From assembly GCF_033097485.1 (NCBI RefSeq), contig NZ_AP028634.1, positions 682,001 to 746,000 of the forward strand: a DNA stretch of 64,000 bases. Direction: 5' to 3'. This DNA comes from Pyrofollis japonicus. Lineage in GTDB: Archaea; Thermoproteota; Thermoprotei_A; Sulfolobales; Pyrodictiaceae. Under the pieces are notes generated by a model. That model had not been told where the DNA came from and searched no databases. It worked only from the letters and a program-made list of their open reading frames with translations. Within the stretch, counting starts at the first letter, position 1, and each line of letters opens with the position of its first letter. Both the position numbers and the translations under genes were made by a program. Shown here piece after piece: positions 8,051 through 16,363 of this stretch.

Positions 8051-8647
8051 ATGGCAGCTCTGCTCCAACCCCATCCAGGCATAGACGCTCTTCACGATAT
8101 AAAACTATATAGGCATCTATACACCTTAACAGATCCCGAGAGGTGGGACTTCCTGAAGAGAAGAGTCCTCCTCTACACTATAGGTATTGCAGCAGTAGCT
8201 ATCTTCGTTGTCACGATCTTAGCGGCTTCAAGCAAGTCTGCCGCCTCCAGCATAGGTATAAAGATCGCTGTGACTGAGCCACCTAGGCTAACCACAATTA
8301 CTCATCCGATTGGGAGGCAGAACGTAACCGTGTGGATGCTCGGATTCGACGCTATTATTGATGGGAGCAGGCTTGCTCATCCAGCACCAATAGAGGGTGT
8401 TGATGTCTACGTGAAGGTGGCGCTAGGCAATAACAGTACTATGTGGCTTAGGGCGGAGAAGGGTATCATCGGCGGCATAGAGTACATGTGGTACGGTGAC
8501 AGCATAGTCGTGCCCGGTGAAGAGGCGAGGCTCCACGTATCGGTATATACGCCGGAGGACGAGAAGCCCTTAGCCGTCATAGTTACTGTTCACCTAGAGG
8601 GCTACGGCACCGTTTACAGCAACGTGGCCAAACTCGCCTCCCGCTGA
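8051..8647 (+). CDS. Single-span membrane protein with extracytoplasmic domain, unknown function
   Basis: A 198-residue protein. A basic-flanked hydrophobic segment (RRVLLYTIGIAAVAIFVV, about residues 37-58) is followed by some 140 residues rich in beta strands with possible N-glycosylation sites (NVT, NNST). This suggests an N-in, C-out surface protein. No family is recognised. The ATG at 8051 is the only candidate before the membrane segment, though a TATA-like TATATAGG at about 8107 lies inside the frame, so the start could be misjudged. It is divergent from the zinc-ribbon membrane protein with 47 bases between them. Confidence 0.6.
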   Translation: MAALLQPHPGIDALHDIKLYRHLYTLTDPERWDFLKRRVLLYTIGIAAVAIFVVTILAASSKSAASSIGIKIAVTEPPRLTTITHPIGRQNVTVWMLGFDAIIDGSRLAHPAPIEGVDVYVKVALGNNSTMWLRAEKGIIGGIEYMWYGDSIVVPGEEARLHVSVYTPEDEKPLAVIVTVHLEGYGTVYSNVAKLASR

Positions 8648-8679
8648 ACAAGTAATCGCGACTGGTCTTCGAGAGTAGT

Positions 8680-9276
8680 ATGAATAAGGGGGTTGCCCCT
8701 CCTTATTTTCCAAGGGGCTGTAGTGGGTTGGCAAGAGAGGTCCTAGTGCCCTTTAATCTTGCTAGGCTGGGAGACCGCGTAGTAGGGATCGACGCGTTCT
8801 TCTGGCCGTTCCTAGAGAAGCGTTTCCGAACAGTCCTCCTAGTCCACCCCATCAGCTATGTCGAGGGAGTTAGGGGTAATGGTTGTAGGCTTGAGCCACG
8901 CGTAAGCATCTCTGAGCAGCTCGGCGAGCTAGAGGAGATTGCTGGGCGGAAGCCAGCCAGGCCGAAGACCCCCAAGATAAGCCTTGGCGCTAGACTTGCA
9001 TGGCTCTTCCTGCCGTTCTCCATGATTAAGCACATGTTCGAAGAGGAGGCCAAAGGGTTGGAGATCACCGAGGAGATGCAGGCAGTAGGCCTAGCCAAGG
9101 AGCTGAAGAAGCTGGAGCCGGTGGGCGGTATAAGTTACGCAGTGTTCAAGTTCACGGAGGATGACTTATTGTTGCCAGTGCAAGAGAATATGAGGAGGAT
9201 ATACAGCGAGCTAGCCAAGCGTGACCCAGGATACCGGGAGGCATGTAAGGCCGCAAAAATGATCTGTAAGCCATAG
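8680..9276 (+). CDS. Hypothetical protein
   Basis: A 198-residue protein from ATG 8680 that I do not recognise. The first 70 residues hold alternating strands with single cysteines at 14 and 69. The middle has a Lys/Pro-rich stretch (KPARPKTPK), then one moderately hydrophobic segment (LAWLFLPFSMIKHMF, about 109-123) and a charged helical C-terminus. It follows the preceding membrane protein by 32 bases on the same strand and may be co-transcribed. Codon composition matches its neighbours, so it looks like a real resident gene. Confidence 0.6.
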   Translation: MNKGVAPPYFPRGCSGLAREVLVPFNLARLGDRVVGIDAFFWPFLEKRFRTVLLVHPISYVEGVRGNGCRLEPRVSISEQLGELEEIAGRKPARPKTPKISLGARLAWLFLPFSMIKHMFEEEAKGLEITEEMQAVGLAKELKKLEPVGGISYAVFKFTEDDLLLPVQENMRRIYSELAKRDPGYREACKAAKMICKP

Positions 9277-9317
9277 TCTTAGAGAACAGTTGGCTCGGGC
9301 CCATAACGCTTGTCCCC

Positions 9318-9366
9318 GGGAAAGTGATGGGGCTCGGCGTCGCCGGCGTCTTCACTGAGCCTTTCC
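9318..9366 (+). ncRNA. Possible kink-turn / C/D-box-like RNA element
   Basis: GGAAAG at 9319-9324 can pair with CTTTCC at 9361-9366. Immediately inside lie TGATG at 9325-9329 and CTGA at 9355-9358, the sequences that form a kink-turn in box C/D RNAs. The interior is a GC-rich hairpin-like stretch. The C box ends in G rather than A, and internal C'/D' boxes are not seen, so this is a weak candidate in the 249-base gap before the substrate-binding protein gene. Confidence 0.2.
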
Positions 9367-9525
9367 AGGGTTCTCCGCTTTGCTACATTTCCTCATAGCC
9401 CGTGTTTCCTCTAGTCTCGCAACCGGCGTGTAGTAAAGGGTTTCCATGCCGCTCCCTTATTGCTGAAGAAGAGTTTTATCCTGGACCCCGGGGCCAGCTT
9501 CTAAGCGTTACTTGGTGACCGGGTT

Positions 9526-10635
9526 ATGCGTGGCCAGGTCCTCGCCGCAACACTAGCCATACTGTTCCTCATCGTCGGTATTGTAGCCGGCTACTATATT
9601 GGCAAAGGCTCTACCAGAACCGTTACCGTTACAAGCCCCGTCACGCTCACAGCATCTAAGACCCTTACCGAGACAAGCACGATCGAGAAGACAGCAACGA
9701 CGACGCTGGTGAAGAAGGAGACGCGTACACTTACCAGGGTAGTGCTCGTGGATGCTCTGGGCCGCAAAGTTGTCCTCGAGAAGCCCGCGGCTAGGGTAGT
9801 GAGCCTAGCGCCATCGATAACCGAGGATGTGTGCTCGCTCGGGCTCTGCGACCGCTTGGTCGGCGTAGACGACTTCTCTAAGACTGTGAAGGGGTTGCCG
9901 AAGAACGTTGTCACTGTTGGGGGCTACTGGCAGCCTAGCACAGAGAAGGTGGTGGCCTTGAAGCCTGACCTGGTTCTAGCCTGTAGCGGGGTGCCCTCGC
10001 AGGAGAGGATGGCCAAGCAGCTAGAGGGTATGGGTGTCAAGGTGTTCTTCCTCCGCTGTAGCAGGGCCAAGAGCCTGGACGACATCTACTGGGACCTATC
10101 AGCGATAGCATCGCTGCTCGGTAAGCCGGAGGCAGCAGACAAGGTCATCAAGGAGATGCAGCAACGGGTAGCCGAGCTGGAGAAGGCATTAGCAAACACT
10201 ACTAGGCCGAGCGTAGCCCTCGTAGTCTACTTGGAGAAGAACGGGGCATGGGTTGCTGGCGGCGGGACGTTCCAGGACACACTGATAACGCTTGCTGGCG
10301 GGAGCAACGCGTTCCACAGCCTCTACGGCTGGCAAGTGGTCGGGTTCGAAGACATGCTTGCCAAGAACCCCGACTACGTGATAGTTGCCGGTATGTCTCC
10401 GAGCGACTATAACAAGACACTTGAGTTCTTCAAGACCACGCCGCTAAAAGAGCTCAAAGCATACCGTGAGGGACACATATGCGTCCTCTACGGGAAGGCG
10501 ACGGATAGGATCAACCGCCCCTCGCCGGGAATAGTTGATGCAGCCTACTTGCTGGCCTCGATACTCCACCCGGGCAAGGTGGAGCCGCCAAGCAGCCTAG
10601 CAGACTCCTATAAGTGTACAGAGAGCCAGGGCTAG
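9526..10635 (+). CDS. ABC transporter substrate-binding protein, BtuF/FhuD type
   Basis: A 369-residue extracytoplasmic binding protein for a helical-backbone (cluster A-II) substrate such as a corrinoid, haem or ferric siderophore. An N-terminal anchor (residues 5-25) is followed by a Thr/Ser-rich stalk (about 29-70), then the two-lobed domain starting at VVLVDALGRKV with the typical PARVVSLAPSITE. The late segment ENGAWVAGGGTFQDTLITLA is also characteristic. It lacks a lipobox Cys, so membrane anchoring is by the uncleaved helix. Permease and ATPase genes follow directly, giving a complete importer. Which substrate is carried cannot be read from sequence. Confidence 0.85.
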   Translation: MRGQVLAATLAILFLIVGIVAGYYIGKGSTRTVTVTSPVTLTASKTLTETSTIEKTATTTLVKKETRTLTRVVLVDALGRKVVLEKPAARVVSLAPSITEDVCSLGLCDRLVGVDDFSKTVKGLPKNVVTVGGYWQPSTEKVVALKPDLVLACSGVPSQERMAKQLEGMGVKVFFLRCSRAKSLDDIYWDLSAIASLLGKPEAADKVIKEMQQRVAELEKALANTTRPSVALVVYLEKNGAWVAGGGTFQDTLITLAGGSNAFHSLYGWQVVGFEDMLAKNPDYVIVAGMSPSDYNKTLEFFKTTPLKELKAYREGHICVLYGKATDRINRPSPGIVDAAYLLASILHPGKVEPPSSLADSYKCTESQG

Positions 10636-10656
10636 GACCGTGGGGCGCCAAAAGCC

Positions 10657-11625
10657 TTGAGGACGAGCATCGCATGGGCTGTGCTGGTTTTTTCCCTAGG
10701 CATCCTCCTCTTGGCCGGGCTCGTGATCGGGCCTCTCGGCTTCTCGCCTCCAAGAGAGCTGGCTAGGACCGTGCTAGAGCTTAGGCTGGCCCGCACCCTC
10801 CTAGCAGTCCTCGTGGGCTCTGTTCTCGGTCTCTCCGGGCTCCTAATCCAGTACAGCGTCTCGAACCCCCTGGCCTCCCCAGATATCCTCGGCGTGCTAC
10901 AGGGCGCCTACGTGGCCTCGATGCTCGTCGTCATAGTTTACCGTGGTTCTCCTCCCCTTGGCGCCTCCCTTGCCTCTGGGTTTCTTGGAGGCCTTGCTGC
11001 CTACGGGCTGAGCATCCTCATAGCGTCTCGCACCGGGTTTACGAGGACGGGGCTCGTGCTGGCAGGCATAGCTGTGGCCAGCATGCTTGCCGGGGCCTCT
11101 AGCCTCCTAACGGTGCTCGCCGAGGCCTTGGCCGGTGTCAGTGCGGCACTAATGCTTCTCGGCACCTTCGCGTACGCGACGTGGGACTCGGTGACGGTGT
11201 CGTTTATGGGGCTCGTCCTGGGGCTCGCGGCCTCGCTCGCGCTTGCGCGTGGCCTGGATGCCCTCTCCTACGGGGACGAGATCGCCGCCGACCTCGGCTA
11301 TAGGCCTGGAGCTGTGCGCCTCGCCGCCTCCGGGGTGGCGGCCCTGCTGAGCGCGGTATCGGTCTACGCTGCCGGGATAGTGTACTTCGTGGCCCTCATG
11401 GCTCCCAATGCTGCGCGGCTCCTCATGGGCGGCCACCCCTCTAGAGCTATTCCAGCAACCCTGCTCATAGGCGCGTTGATAGGTCTGGGGGCAGACGTGG
11501 CTTCTCGGCTAATAGCGCTTGCAGCTGGTACTGGCGAGGTGCCTGGAGGCCTCTTGACGACCATTGTGGGGGGCGCGTTTCTCGCATACATGGTTATCCG
11601 TAGCGGTGCTGGTGCGGAGCAATGA
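10657..11625 (+). CDS. ABC transporter permease, FecCD/BtuC family
   Basis: A 322-residue integral membrane protein with roughly nine to ten hydrophobic segments. Family landmarks include RLARTLLAVLVGSVLGLSG, NPLASPDILGV near the start of the second helix, the ATWDSV segment, and the C-terminal YFVALMAPNAARLL that contacts the ATPase. It forms the homodimeric channel of the importer for the upstream binding protein. The start is a TTG at 10657, 22 bases after the previous stop; the gene overlaps the ATPase gene by four bases (ATGA), which indicates translational coupling. Confidence 0.9.
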   Translation: MRTSIAWAVLVFSLGILLLAGLVIGPLGFSPPRELARTVLELRLARTLLAVLVGSVLGLSGLLIQYSVSNPLASPDILGVLQGAYVASMLVVIVYRGSPPLGASLASGFLGGLAAYGLSILIASRTGFTRTGLVLAGIAVASMLAGASSLLTVLAEALAGVSAALMLLGTFAYATWDSVTVSFMGLVLGLAASLALARGLDALSYGDEIAADLGYRPGAVRLAASGVAALLSAVSVYAAGIVYFVALMAPNAARLLMGGHPSRAIPATLLIGALIGLGADVASRLIALAAGTGEVPGGLLTTIVGGAFLAYMVIRSGAGAEQ

Positions 11626-12419
11626 GCTTGATGCGCCTCGTCTCCGTCAGCGCCGGGTACGGCGAAACCATCGTCATCCGGGATGTCAGCTTCTCGGCGG
11701 AGCCTGGTGAGCTACTAGTAGTGCTTGGCCCGAACGGCGCAGGGAAGACCACGCTTCTAAGAACAATAGCGGGGCTCCATAAGCCGCTGAGCGGGAGGGT
11801 ATTGCTCAGAGGCACCGATGTCTACGAGATGAGTTCCCGCGACAGAGCAGTACACATAGCTTATGTTCCCCCGGCGCTGCCCAGCCCGGGGCTCGGCCAG
11901 AGCGTCGCAGAGTTCGTCGCGGCAGGCCTCTACCCGGCTAGGAGCGGGCTAGCCCTGGGCCCGAGTAGAGAGGACCTAGAGAAGGCGGAGAAGCTTCTCG
12001 GAAAGCTGGGTATTGGCGGCCTCGCCTCTCGCCCCCTCTACGCTACTAGTAGTGGTGAGAGGCAGAGAGCCCAGCTGGCTCACGCGCTTATCCGTGACCC
12101 CGAGGTACTTGTTGTCGATGAGCCTACGAGCTTCCAGGACATGTATGGACGTGTGCTCGTGTACAGTGTTCTGAGAGAGTACGCGAAGAGCGGCAGACTA
12201 GTCATAGTTGCAACACACGACATGGTTCTGGCGGCGCTCTATGCTACTAGGATCCTGCTCTTGGACAAAGGCAGGGTAGTGGATGAGGGAGGTCCTGGAG
12301 AAGTGTTGGCCAGGGATGTCTTGGAGAGAGTGTTCGGCGTGGAGGTAGCCTTTGCAGAGGTCGATGGAAGAAGAATACCTGTCCCTATAGCGCCCAGGGC
12401 GTGGAGAAGCTCAAGGTAA
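11622..12419 (+). CDS. ABC transporter ATPase for corrinoid/iron-type importer
   Basis: A 265-residue ATP-binding subunit. Walker A is GPNGAGKTT and Walker B VLVVDEPTS with the catalytic Glu. The signature is SSGERQRAQL rather than the usual LSGGE, and the D-loop reads SFQD instead of SALD, both mild departures. An H-loop His is present in VATHDMVLA. It is translationally coupled to the permease and completes the binding protein-permease-ATPase operon. The last 25 residues contain a basic tail typical of BtuD-like subunits. Confidence 0.9.
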   Translation: MSLMRLVSVSAGYGETIVIRDVSFSAEPGELLVVLGPNGAGKTTLLRTIAGLHKPLSGRVLLRGTDVYEMSSRDRAVHIAYVPPALPSPGLGQSVAEFVAAGLYPARSGLALGPSREDLEKAEKLLGKLGIGGLASRPLYATSSGERQRAQLAHALIRDPEVLVVDEPTSFQDMYGRVLVYSVLREYAKSGRLVIVATHDMVLAALYATRILLLDKGRVVDEGGPGEVLARDVLERVFGVEVAFAEVDGRRIPVPIAPRAWRSSR

Positions 12420-12494
12420 ACCAGGGCCTGGCTCGCTGTCTTGGCGGGTTTTCTCGGCGCGTCGGCTCAAACTAGCAATGTTAACGTATGTGTA

Positions 12495-12548
12495 AAAATA
12501 TAATAGCGTAATAGCTTAGGACAATGAGATTCGGGGGTGAAGAGCAGC
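12495..12548 (+). promoter_or_regulatory. TATA box and Shine-Dalgarno of the trxB-like gene
   Basis: AAAATATAATA at 12495-12505 is an A+T-rich TATA box. GGGGGTGA at 12533-12540 precedes a TTG at 12549 by 8 bases, which favours TTG 12549 over the GTG at 12537 that overlaps the ribosome-binding site itself. Confidence 0.45.
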
Positions 12549-13583
12549 TTGGCGGATGAAGTGGAGAAGCATGAAGCAATAATTATTGGCGCGGGTATGG
12601 CCGGCCTTACCGCTGCACTCTACCTCGCCAGGCAGGGAGTCGATGTATTGGTTATTAGCGCGGACCTCGGCGGCCAGCTCATGCAGGCAACTGTTATCGA
12701 GAACTACCCCGGCATAGAGGCGGTGAAGGGTGTTGATCTTGCTCAGCGCGTTGAGAAGCAGGCTAGGACGTTTGGCGCGAAGTTCCGCTACGGCGAAGTA
12801 ATCACCAAGATAGACAGGCTGGAGGACGGCACGTTTCTACTCGAGAGCAACCGTGGCAAGAGATACCAGGCTGAGACAGTTATTCTCGCAATAGGCAAGC
12901 TGCCCAAGCGAATGGGCATCCCGGGTGAGGACGAGTACGATGGGCGCGGTATAAGCTACTGTACTATCTGTGACGGGCCGCTCTACGCTGGCAAGAGGAC
13001 AGTAGTGGTCGGTGTCGGGGACCAGGGGTTGGAGGCTGTTGCGCTCCTAGCAGGGCTAGCGAAGAAGGTCTACTACGTAACTCCGACAAGGCTCTTCGGC
13101 GACCCAGACCTAGTTGCAAGGGTTAAGGCAGCGCCAGTGGTCGAGATTCTTGAGAACCACGAGCCCGTTAGGGTAGAGGGCGACGGGATGAGGGTCACAA
13201 CTCTGGTAGTGAGGGATAAGAAGACTGGTGAGGAAAAGCGCCTTGAGGTAGACGGCGTCTTCGTAGAACTGGGCTATGTGGCCAAGACGGACTTCGTCAA
13301 GCACCTAGTAGACTTGAACGAGAACGGCGAAATAATGGTCGACTGTACCACCCAGGCAACGAAGACACCAGGCCTCTTCGCGGCGGGGGACGTGACGCAG
13401 ATACCATTCAAGCAGGCCGTGATCTCGGCAGGCGACGGCGCAAAGGCAGCACTCTCAGCGTTCAACTACCTGCAGAAGAGAAGGGGTAAAAACGTCGAAA
13501 TAAGGGGAGACTGGAGGAAGACCGGCAAAGTCAAGCCAAAGACCTCTATGAGGCTAGGCCTGCCCAAGAGGAAAAGCAAGTAA
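12549..13583 (+). CDS. Thioredoxin reductase-like FAD/disulfide oxidoreductase
   Basis: About 344 residues from TTG 12549, or 348 from a GTG at 12537. The FAD motif GAGMAG lies at residues 15-20, the redox-active pair is CTIC (Cys138 and Cys141), and the C-terminal FAD segment TPGLFAAGDV is intact. This fits the low-molecular-weight TrxB family that reduces thioredoxin or glutaredoxin-like proteins. The second nucleotide-binding motif, GVGDQG, is present, but the HRRxxxR signature that binds the 2'-phosphate of NADPH is replaced by a VTPTRLF stretch. A different reductant (NADH, another flavin or ferredoxin route) is therefore possible. The gene stands alone with its own promoter. Confidence 0.85.
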   Translation: MADEVEKHEAIIIGAGMAGLTAALYLARQGVDVLVISADLGGQLMQATVIENYPGIEAVKGVDLAQRVEKQARTFGAKFRYGEVITKIDRLEDGTFLLESNRGKRYQAETVILAIGKLPKRMGIPGEDEYDGRGISYCTICDGPLYAGKRTVVVGVGDQGLEAVALLAGLAKKVYYVTPTRLFGDPDLVARVKAAPVVEILENHEPVRVEGDGMRVTTLVVRDKKTGEEKRLEVDGVFVELGYVAKTDFVKHLVDLNENGEIMVDCTTQATKTPGLFAAGDVTQIPFKQAVISAGDGAKAALSAFNYLQKRRGKNVEIRGDWRKTGKVKPKTSMRLGLPKRKSK

Positions 13584-13627
13584 CTAGATAACTTCAATGT
13601 TCGATAAGACACTATATTTTTGCTTAT

Positions 13628-14092
13628 TTACCAAACAACTTGGAGCCCAAGGGCTTTCGCTACATACGCCAAGTCCTTGTCGCCAGTAAGGATAGGCGCC
13701 CTGAGTCTCTGAGCCAGAGCCACTATTGTTGAGTCTACTATACTTAGCCGCCGAGATCTTAGCCCCGGATCTTCAGCATTTTGTAGCATCTTATCGCCTT
13801 GGCTCTTAATCTCGGCTGCCCGGAGCCAATCCATTAGTCCAAGCATTTCGATGCGGAAGTAGACTGTTAGGAATGTTACGACCTCGCTTAGTGTCCTGAG
13901 CACGGGGATTCTGCCACGGTACCAATGTATAGTGTATTCATAGGCTACTGTTACAGGTATAATGCCCTCAACAATGCCTTTGCGTATATCCTTAAGCACA
14001 TCTGACGCTCTTTCAGTGAGCTCTCCATACGCCATTGATAGGAGGGCATAAGTGTCGACAACTACTTTCCTAGGCTTCTCTTCTTCAGCCAT
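13628..14092 (-). CDS. PIN-domain ribonuclease toxin, VapC-like
   Basis: A 154-residue PIN-domain protein. The acidic active-site residues are recognisable as Asp13 in VVVDTYALL, a central Glu in AYEYTIH, the later SIVDSTIVALA and the LTGDKDL motif near the C-terminus. VapC toxins cleave RNA, often tRNA or rRNA, and are neutralised by a cognate antitoxin. The antitoxin gene lies directly upstream and overlaps by 31 bases, so this is a standard type II pair. The ATG at 14092 gives ten residues before the first strand; a slightly later start would remove part of the overlap. Confidence 0.85.
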   Translation of the reverse strand: MAEEEKPRKVVVDTYALLSMAYGELTERASDVLKDIRKGIVEGIIPVTVAYEYTIHWYRGRIPVLRTLSEVVTFLTVYFRIEMLGLMDWLRAAEIKSQGDKMLQNAEDPGLRSRRLSIVDSTIVALAQRLRAPILTGDKDLAYVAKALGLQVVW

Positions 14093-14307
14093 TCAGACTC
14101 CTCCTCGTCTAGCTCCTTTTCGGCCTCCTCTGCTGAGCCCTTGCAGCAACCCCATACACGCTCCCACAGATCAAGGGGACGGAGAACTACTTCACCATCC
14201 CTGACCTCTACTTGGAGGAGAGACCCCTCCACTATGTTCAAGGCTTCACGTACAGCCTTAGGCAATACTATGATGCCTTTCTTCCCGACGCGAACCGTTA
14301 GGGCCAA
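14062..14307 (-). CDS. AbrB/SpoVT-type antitoxin, VapB-like
   Basis: An 81-residue protein with an N-terminal swapped-hairpin AbrB domain (KKGIIVLPKAVREALNI, then GSLLQVEVRDGEVVLRPL), the DNA-binding fold of many VapB antitoxins. The C-terminal acidic tail (EEAEKELDEEE) would be the toxin-binding part. The start is a TTG at 14307. It precedes and overlaps the PIN gene; autoregulation of the pair by the antitoxin is the family norm. A CC dipeptide at 54-55 is unusual for the fold but lies in the linker. Confidence 0.85.
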   Translation of the reverse strand: MALTVRVGKKGIIVLPKAVREALNIVEGSLLQVEVRDGEVVLRPLDLWERVWGCCKGSAEEAEKELDEEESEWLKKRSLGK

Positions 14308-14632
14308 ATCTCTTCCCAGTAGTTAGACATATTAGCTAAACTCATAAGTTTTACCAATGATATCAGCTTATTTATGCGACCAGGCTGGCGGCGTTTATGG
14401 ATCTCCACAACCATGCTGACGCTGTTTTGGTGCACTTTGTGACCCGTTTCTGCGCGAAGCAGTAGAAACAACGGATCAGCTAGAAAGCTAAGGGAATGTG
14501 CCTGGCGGCTGACGGGGCAAAACCATTAGCATAGTGTGGTTGCGATTCTTGTTAATCGGGTTTCGCGGTAATCGGTAAGTTTTGAAATAATAGTTAGGTT
14601 ACGAGTAAAATGCCTGGTGCTGCTTTAGGGGT
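14308..14632. other. Intergenic stretch between vapB and gcvH, no gene found
   Basis: I see no convincing coding frame or tRNA. A small hairpin is possible at 14446-14469 (GTTTCTGC, loop GCGAA, GCA, bulge, GAAAC) without a following T-run. The first 60 bases hold A+T-rich promoter-like sequence for vapBC. The rest is not explained. Confidence 0.4.
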
Positions 14633-15055
14633 TTAGTGTCCTTCCTCCTCCTTCTTGATCTTCTCGGCATACTGTTCGGGCGTGAGCAGTTTTTCCAACT
14701 CTTTTTCGTCGCTGATCCTTATCTTGAACATCCATCCTTCTCCATAGGGGTCCTTGTTTAGGAGCTCGGGCTCGTCGTAGAGCCTCTCATTGACCTCTAC
14801 TACTTCGCCGGAGACGGGGGCATAGACGTCTGCAGCGGCTTTAACCGACTCTATGCTTGCCACTGCGTCTCCCGCCTTGACCTTGGCGCCGGGCTCGGGG
14901 AGCTCGACGCCGACTATATCTCTCAGCTTCTTCTGAGCATAATCAGTTATGCCCACAACTACGATGCCGTCTTCCCTCTTCACCCACTCATCTGTCTTGG
15001 TGTAGAGGCGGTCCTTTAGGACGATGTAGTTGAGTACGCGTATTTCTTCAGCCAA
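14633..15055 (-). CDS. gcvH: Glycine cleavage system H protein (lipoyl carrier)
   Basis: A 140-residue lipoyl-domain protein. The lipoate attachment site is Lys72 in [17 protein letters not shown]. The [11 protein letters not shown] and [11 protein letters not shown] segments are classic for GcvH, which carries the aminomethyl group between the P, T and L proteins. Length is typical. No gcvT, gcvP or lipoate gene is nearby, so the partners are elsewhere, or the protein serves another lipoate-dependent process as some archaeal lipoyl carriers do. It starts at a TTG (15055) about 26 bases downstream of a CCTATAAC element, so the message may be leaderless. Divergent from the nuo cluster. Confidence 0.92.
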   Translation of the reverse strand: MAEEIRVLNYIVLKDRLYTKTDEWVKREDGIVVVGITDYAQKKLRDIVGVELPEPGAKVKAGDAVASIESVKAAADVYAPVSGEVVEVNERLYDEPELLNKDPYGEGWMFKIRISDEKELEKLLTPEQYAEKIKKEEEGH

Positions 15056-15152
15056 GGCTCTACGCCGGATACAAGTAAGGGGTTATAGGAGGGACTTCTG
15101 TTTTTAGCCCGCCTGCTACGTTTTAGGCTGTCCAGCGCATCGAACCGGGCTA

Positions 15153-15160
15153 GGTTTAAC
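15153..15160 (+). promoter_or_regulatory. TATA box upstream of nuoA
   Basis: GGTTTAAC at 15153-15160 is a plausible TATA box, placing the transcript start near 15182 and leaving a leader of about 60 bases before the nuoA GTG at 15241. It would drive the first genes of the complex I cluster. Confidence 0.4.
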
Positions 15161-15240
15161 AACTAGTGTGCCCCGGAATAGCTTCTACACGGGGGATGCA
15201 GCCCCCCGGGACCACTACCGCGTTGCTCCATGGATGAGGG

Positions 15241-15621
15241 GTGTGCCGGGCATTGTATGACGCCATAGTCTCTATCGCCGTCGTCGTGGTATTATTGCCC
15301 CTGGTGCTCCTGCTCGCGTACTACGTGCTGGCCCTGGTGACTCGGGGGCCGGACAGGTTCTTCGTCAAGGCTCGCTACGAGGCAGCTAACCCGCCTAAGG
15401 GGTCTCCTCGGCCACCCGTGCTATACCAGTACCTCGGCTACGTCGTGGCCTTCGTCGTGCTCGACCCGATATTCATGCTGCTCTACACGCTTCCTGTTGT
15501 CGCCGGTAAGTGGGACTGGACTTGGATAGGGCTCAACGCGGTGGCAGGCATAATAGTGGTGCCCCCGCTCTTCTACGCGTTAAGGTACGCCTCGCGTAAG
15601 GATCTATGGTCCCTAGACTAA
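15241..15621 (+). CDS. nuoA: Complex I-like subunit A (NuoA)
   Basis: A 126-residue membrane protein with three hydrophobic segments and the segment FVVLDPIFMLLYTLPV containing the acidic residue of the second helix, typical of NuoA. In complex I this subunit stabilises the junction between the quinone-site module and the first membrane subunit NuoH. It is first in a ten-gene run on the plus strand. The start is a GTG at 15241; a nearby ATG at 15232 is in another frame. The cysteine-containing loop of bacterial NuoA between helices 1 and 2 is present only as a charged, Pro-rich loop (NPPKGSPRPP). Confidence 0.85.
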   Translation: MCRALYDAIVSIAVVVVLLPLVLLLAYYVLALVTRGPDRFFVKARYEAANPPKGSPRPPVLYQYLGYVVAFVVLDPIFMLLYTLPVVAGKWDWTWIGLNAVAGIIVVPPLFYALRYASRKDLWSLD

Positions 15622-15650
15622 GGGGGTTAGACCCGGAGAGTGGTGTATCC

Positions 15651-16265
15651 ATGAGTGCTTGTCCGCGCAGCGGCCTAATATTCATAGGCAACCTGGACGA
15701 AGTAGCCGAGAAGGCCACAAAGTGGCTCCTCAACAAGAAGCCGATCAAGAGCCTCATAGACTGGGCTATAAGCTTCAGCCTCTGGCCCGTCCACCTCACA
15801 ACCAGCTGCTGTGGCGCCGAGTTCGCCGCAACCTATGCGCCGAAGTACGACGGTGAGCGCCTAGGGAGCCTTCCGTTCACTCACCCGAGGAACACAAACC
15901 TGCTACTCATAGAGGGGACGCTTACCAGGAAGATGGCGCGCGCTGCGCGCATGGTCTGGGAGCAGATGCCTTGGCCTAAGTTCGTCATAGCTATGGGCGC
16001 CTGTGCTATAACGGGAGGCCTCTTCTACAACAGCTACAACATCGTGAGGCCAGCCGATATACTCCCAGTCGACTACTTCATACCAGGGTGCCCGCCGACA
16101 CCGGAGGCAGTGCTGCGAGCGATACTGGAGCTACAGAAAAAGGTTAGGAGAGGAGAATGGAAGCCACGCGACGTCAAGAACAAGAAGTTCGTGGAGGAGC
16201 TCATGAAGCCGCTAAAAGAGGAGACAAACTTCTACTTCAAGACGAAAGGCATCCCCATAGACTAG
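15651..16265 (+). CDS. nuoB: Complex I-like subunit B (NuoB), N2 cluster protein
   Basis: 204 residues from ATG 15651. The four ligands of the terminal 4Fe-4S cluster N2 are visible: tandem Cys53-Cys54 in TTSCCGAEF, Cys118 in MGACAITGG and Cys147 in PGCPPTPE. This is the subunit that hands electrons to quinone (or the alternative acceptor) at the NuoB-NuoD interface. Length and motif spacing are standard. A longer frame begins at 15606 inside nuoA, but the ATG gives the expected N-terminus. nuoC, expected next, is on the opposite strand just downstream. Confidence 0.95.
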   Translation: MSACPRSGLIFIGNLDEVAEKATKWLLNKKPIKSLIDWAISFSLWPVHLTTSCCGAEFAATYAPKYDGERLGSLPFTHPRNTNLLLIEGTLTRKMARAARMVWEQMPWPKFVIAMGACAITGGLFYNSYNIVRPADILPVDYFIPGCPPTPEAVLRAILELQKKVRRGEWKPRDVKNKKFVEELMKPLKEETNFYFKTKGIPID

Positions 16266-16363
16266 GGGCATTTGTTCCCGCCTACGAGTTTTTAGGCCCC
16301 CGGGCGACGAGGCCCTTCTCACCGCTCTTCCGCGCCCTAGGTTCCCCTAGGGCCCCCTTGAGG

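Noticed and set aside
14446-14469. Small hairpin in the vapB-gcvH gap
   Set aside because: Short stem with a bulge and no T-run; not convincing as a terminator or RNA.
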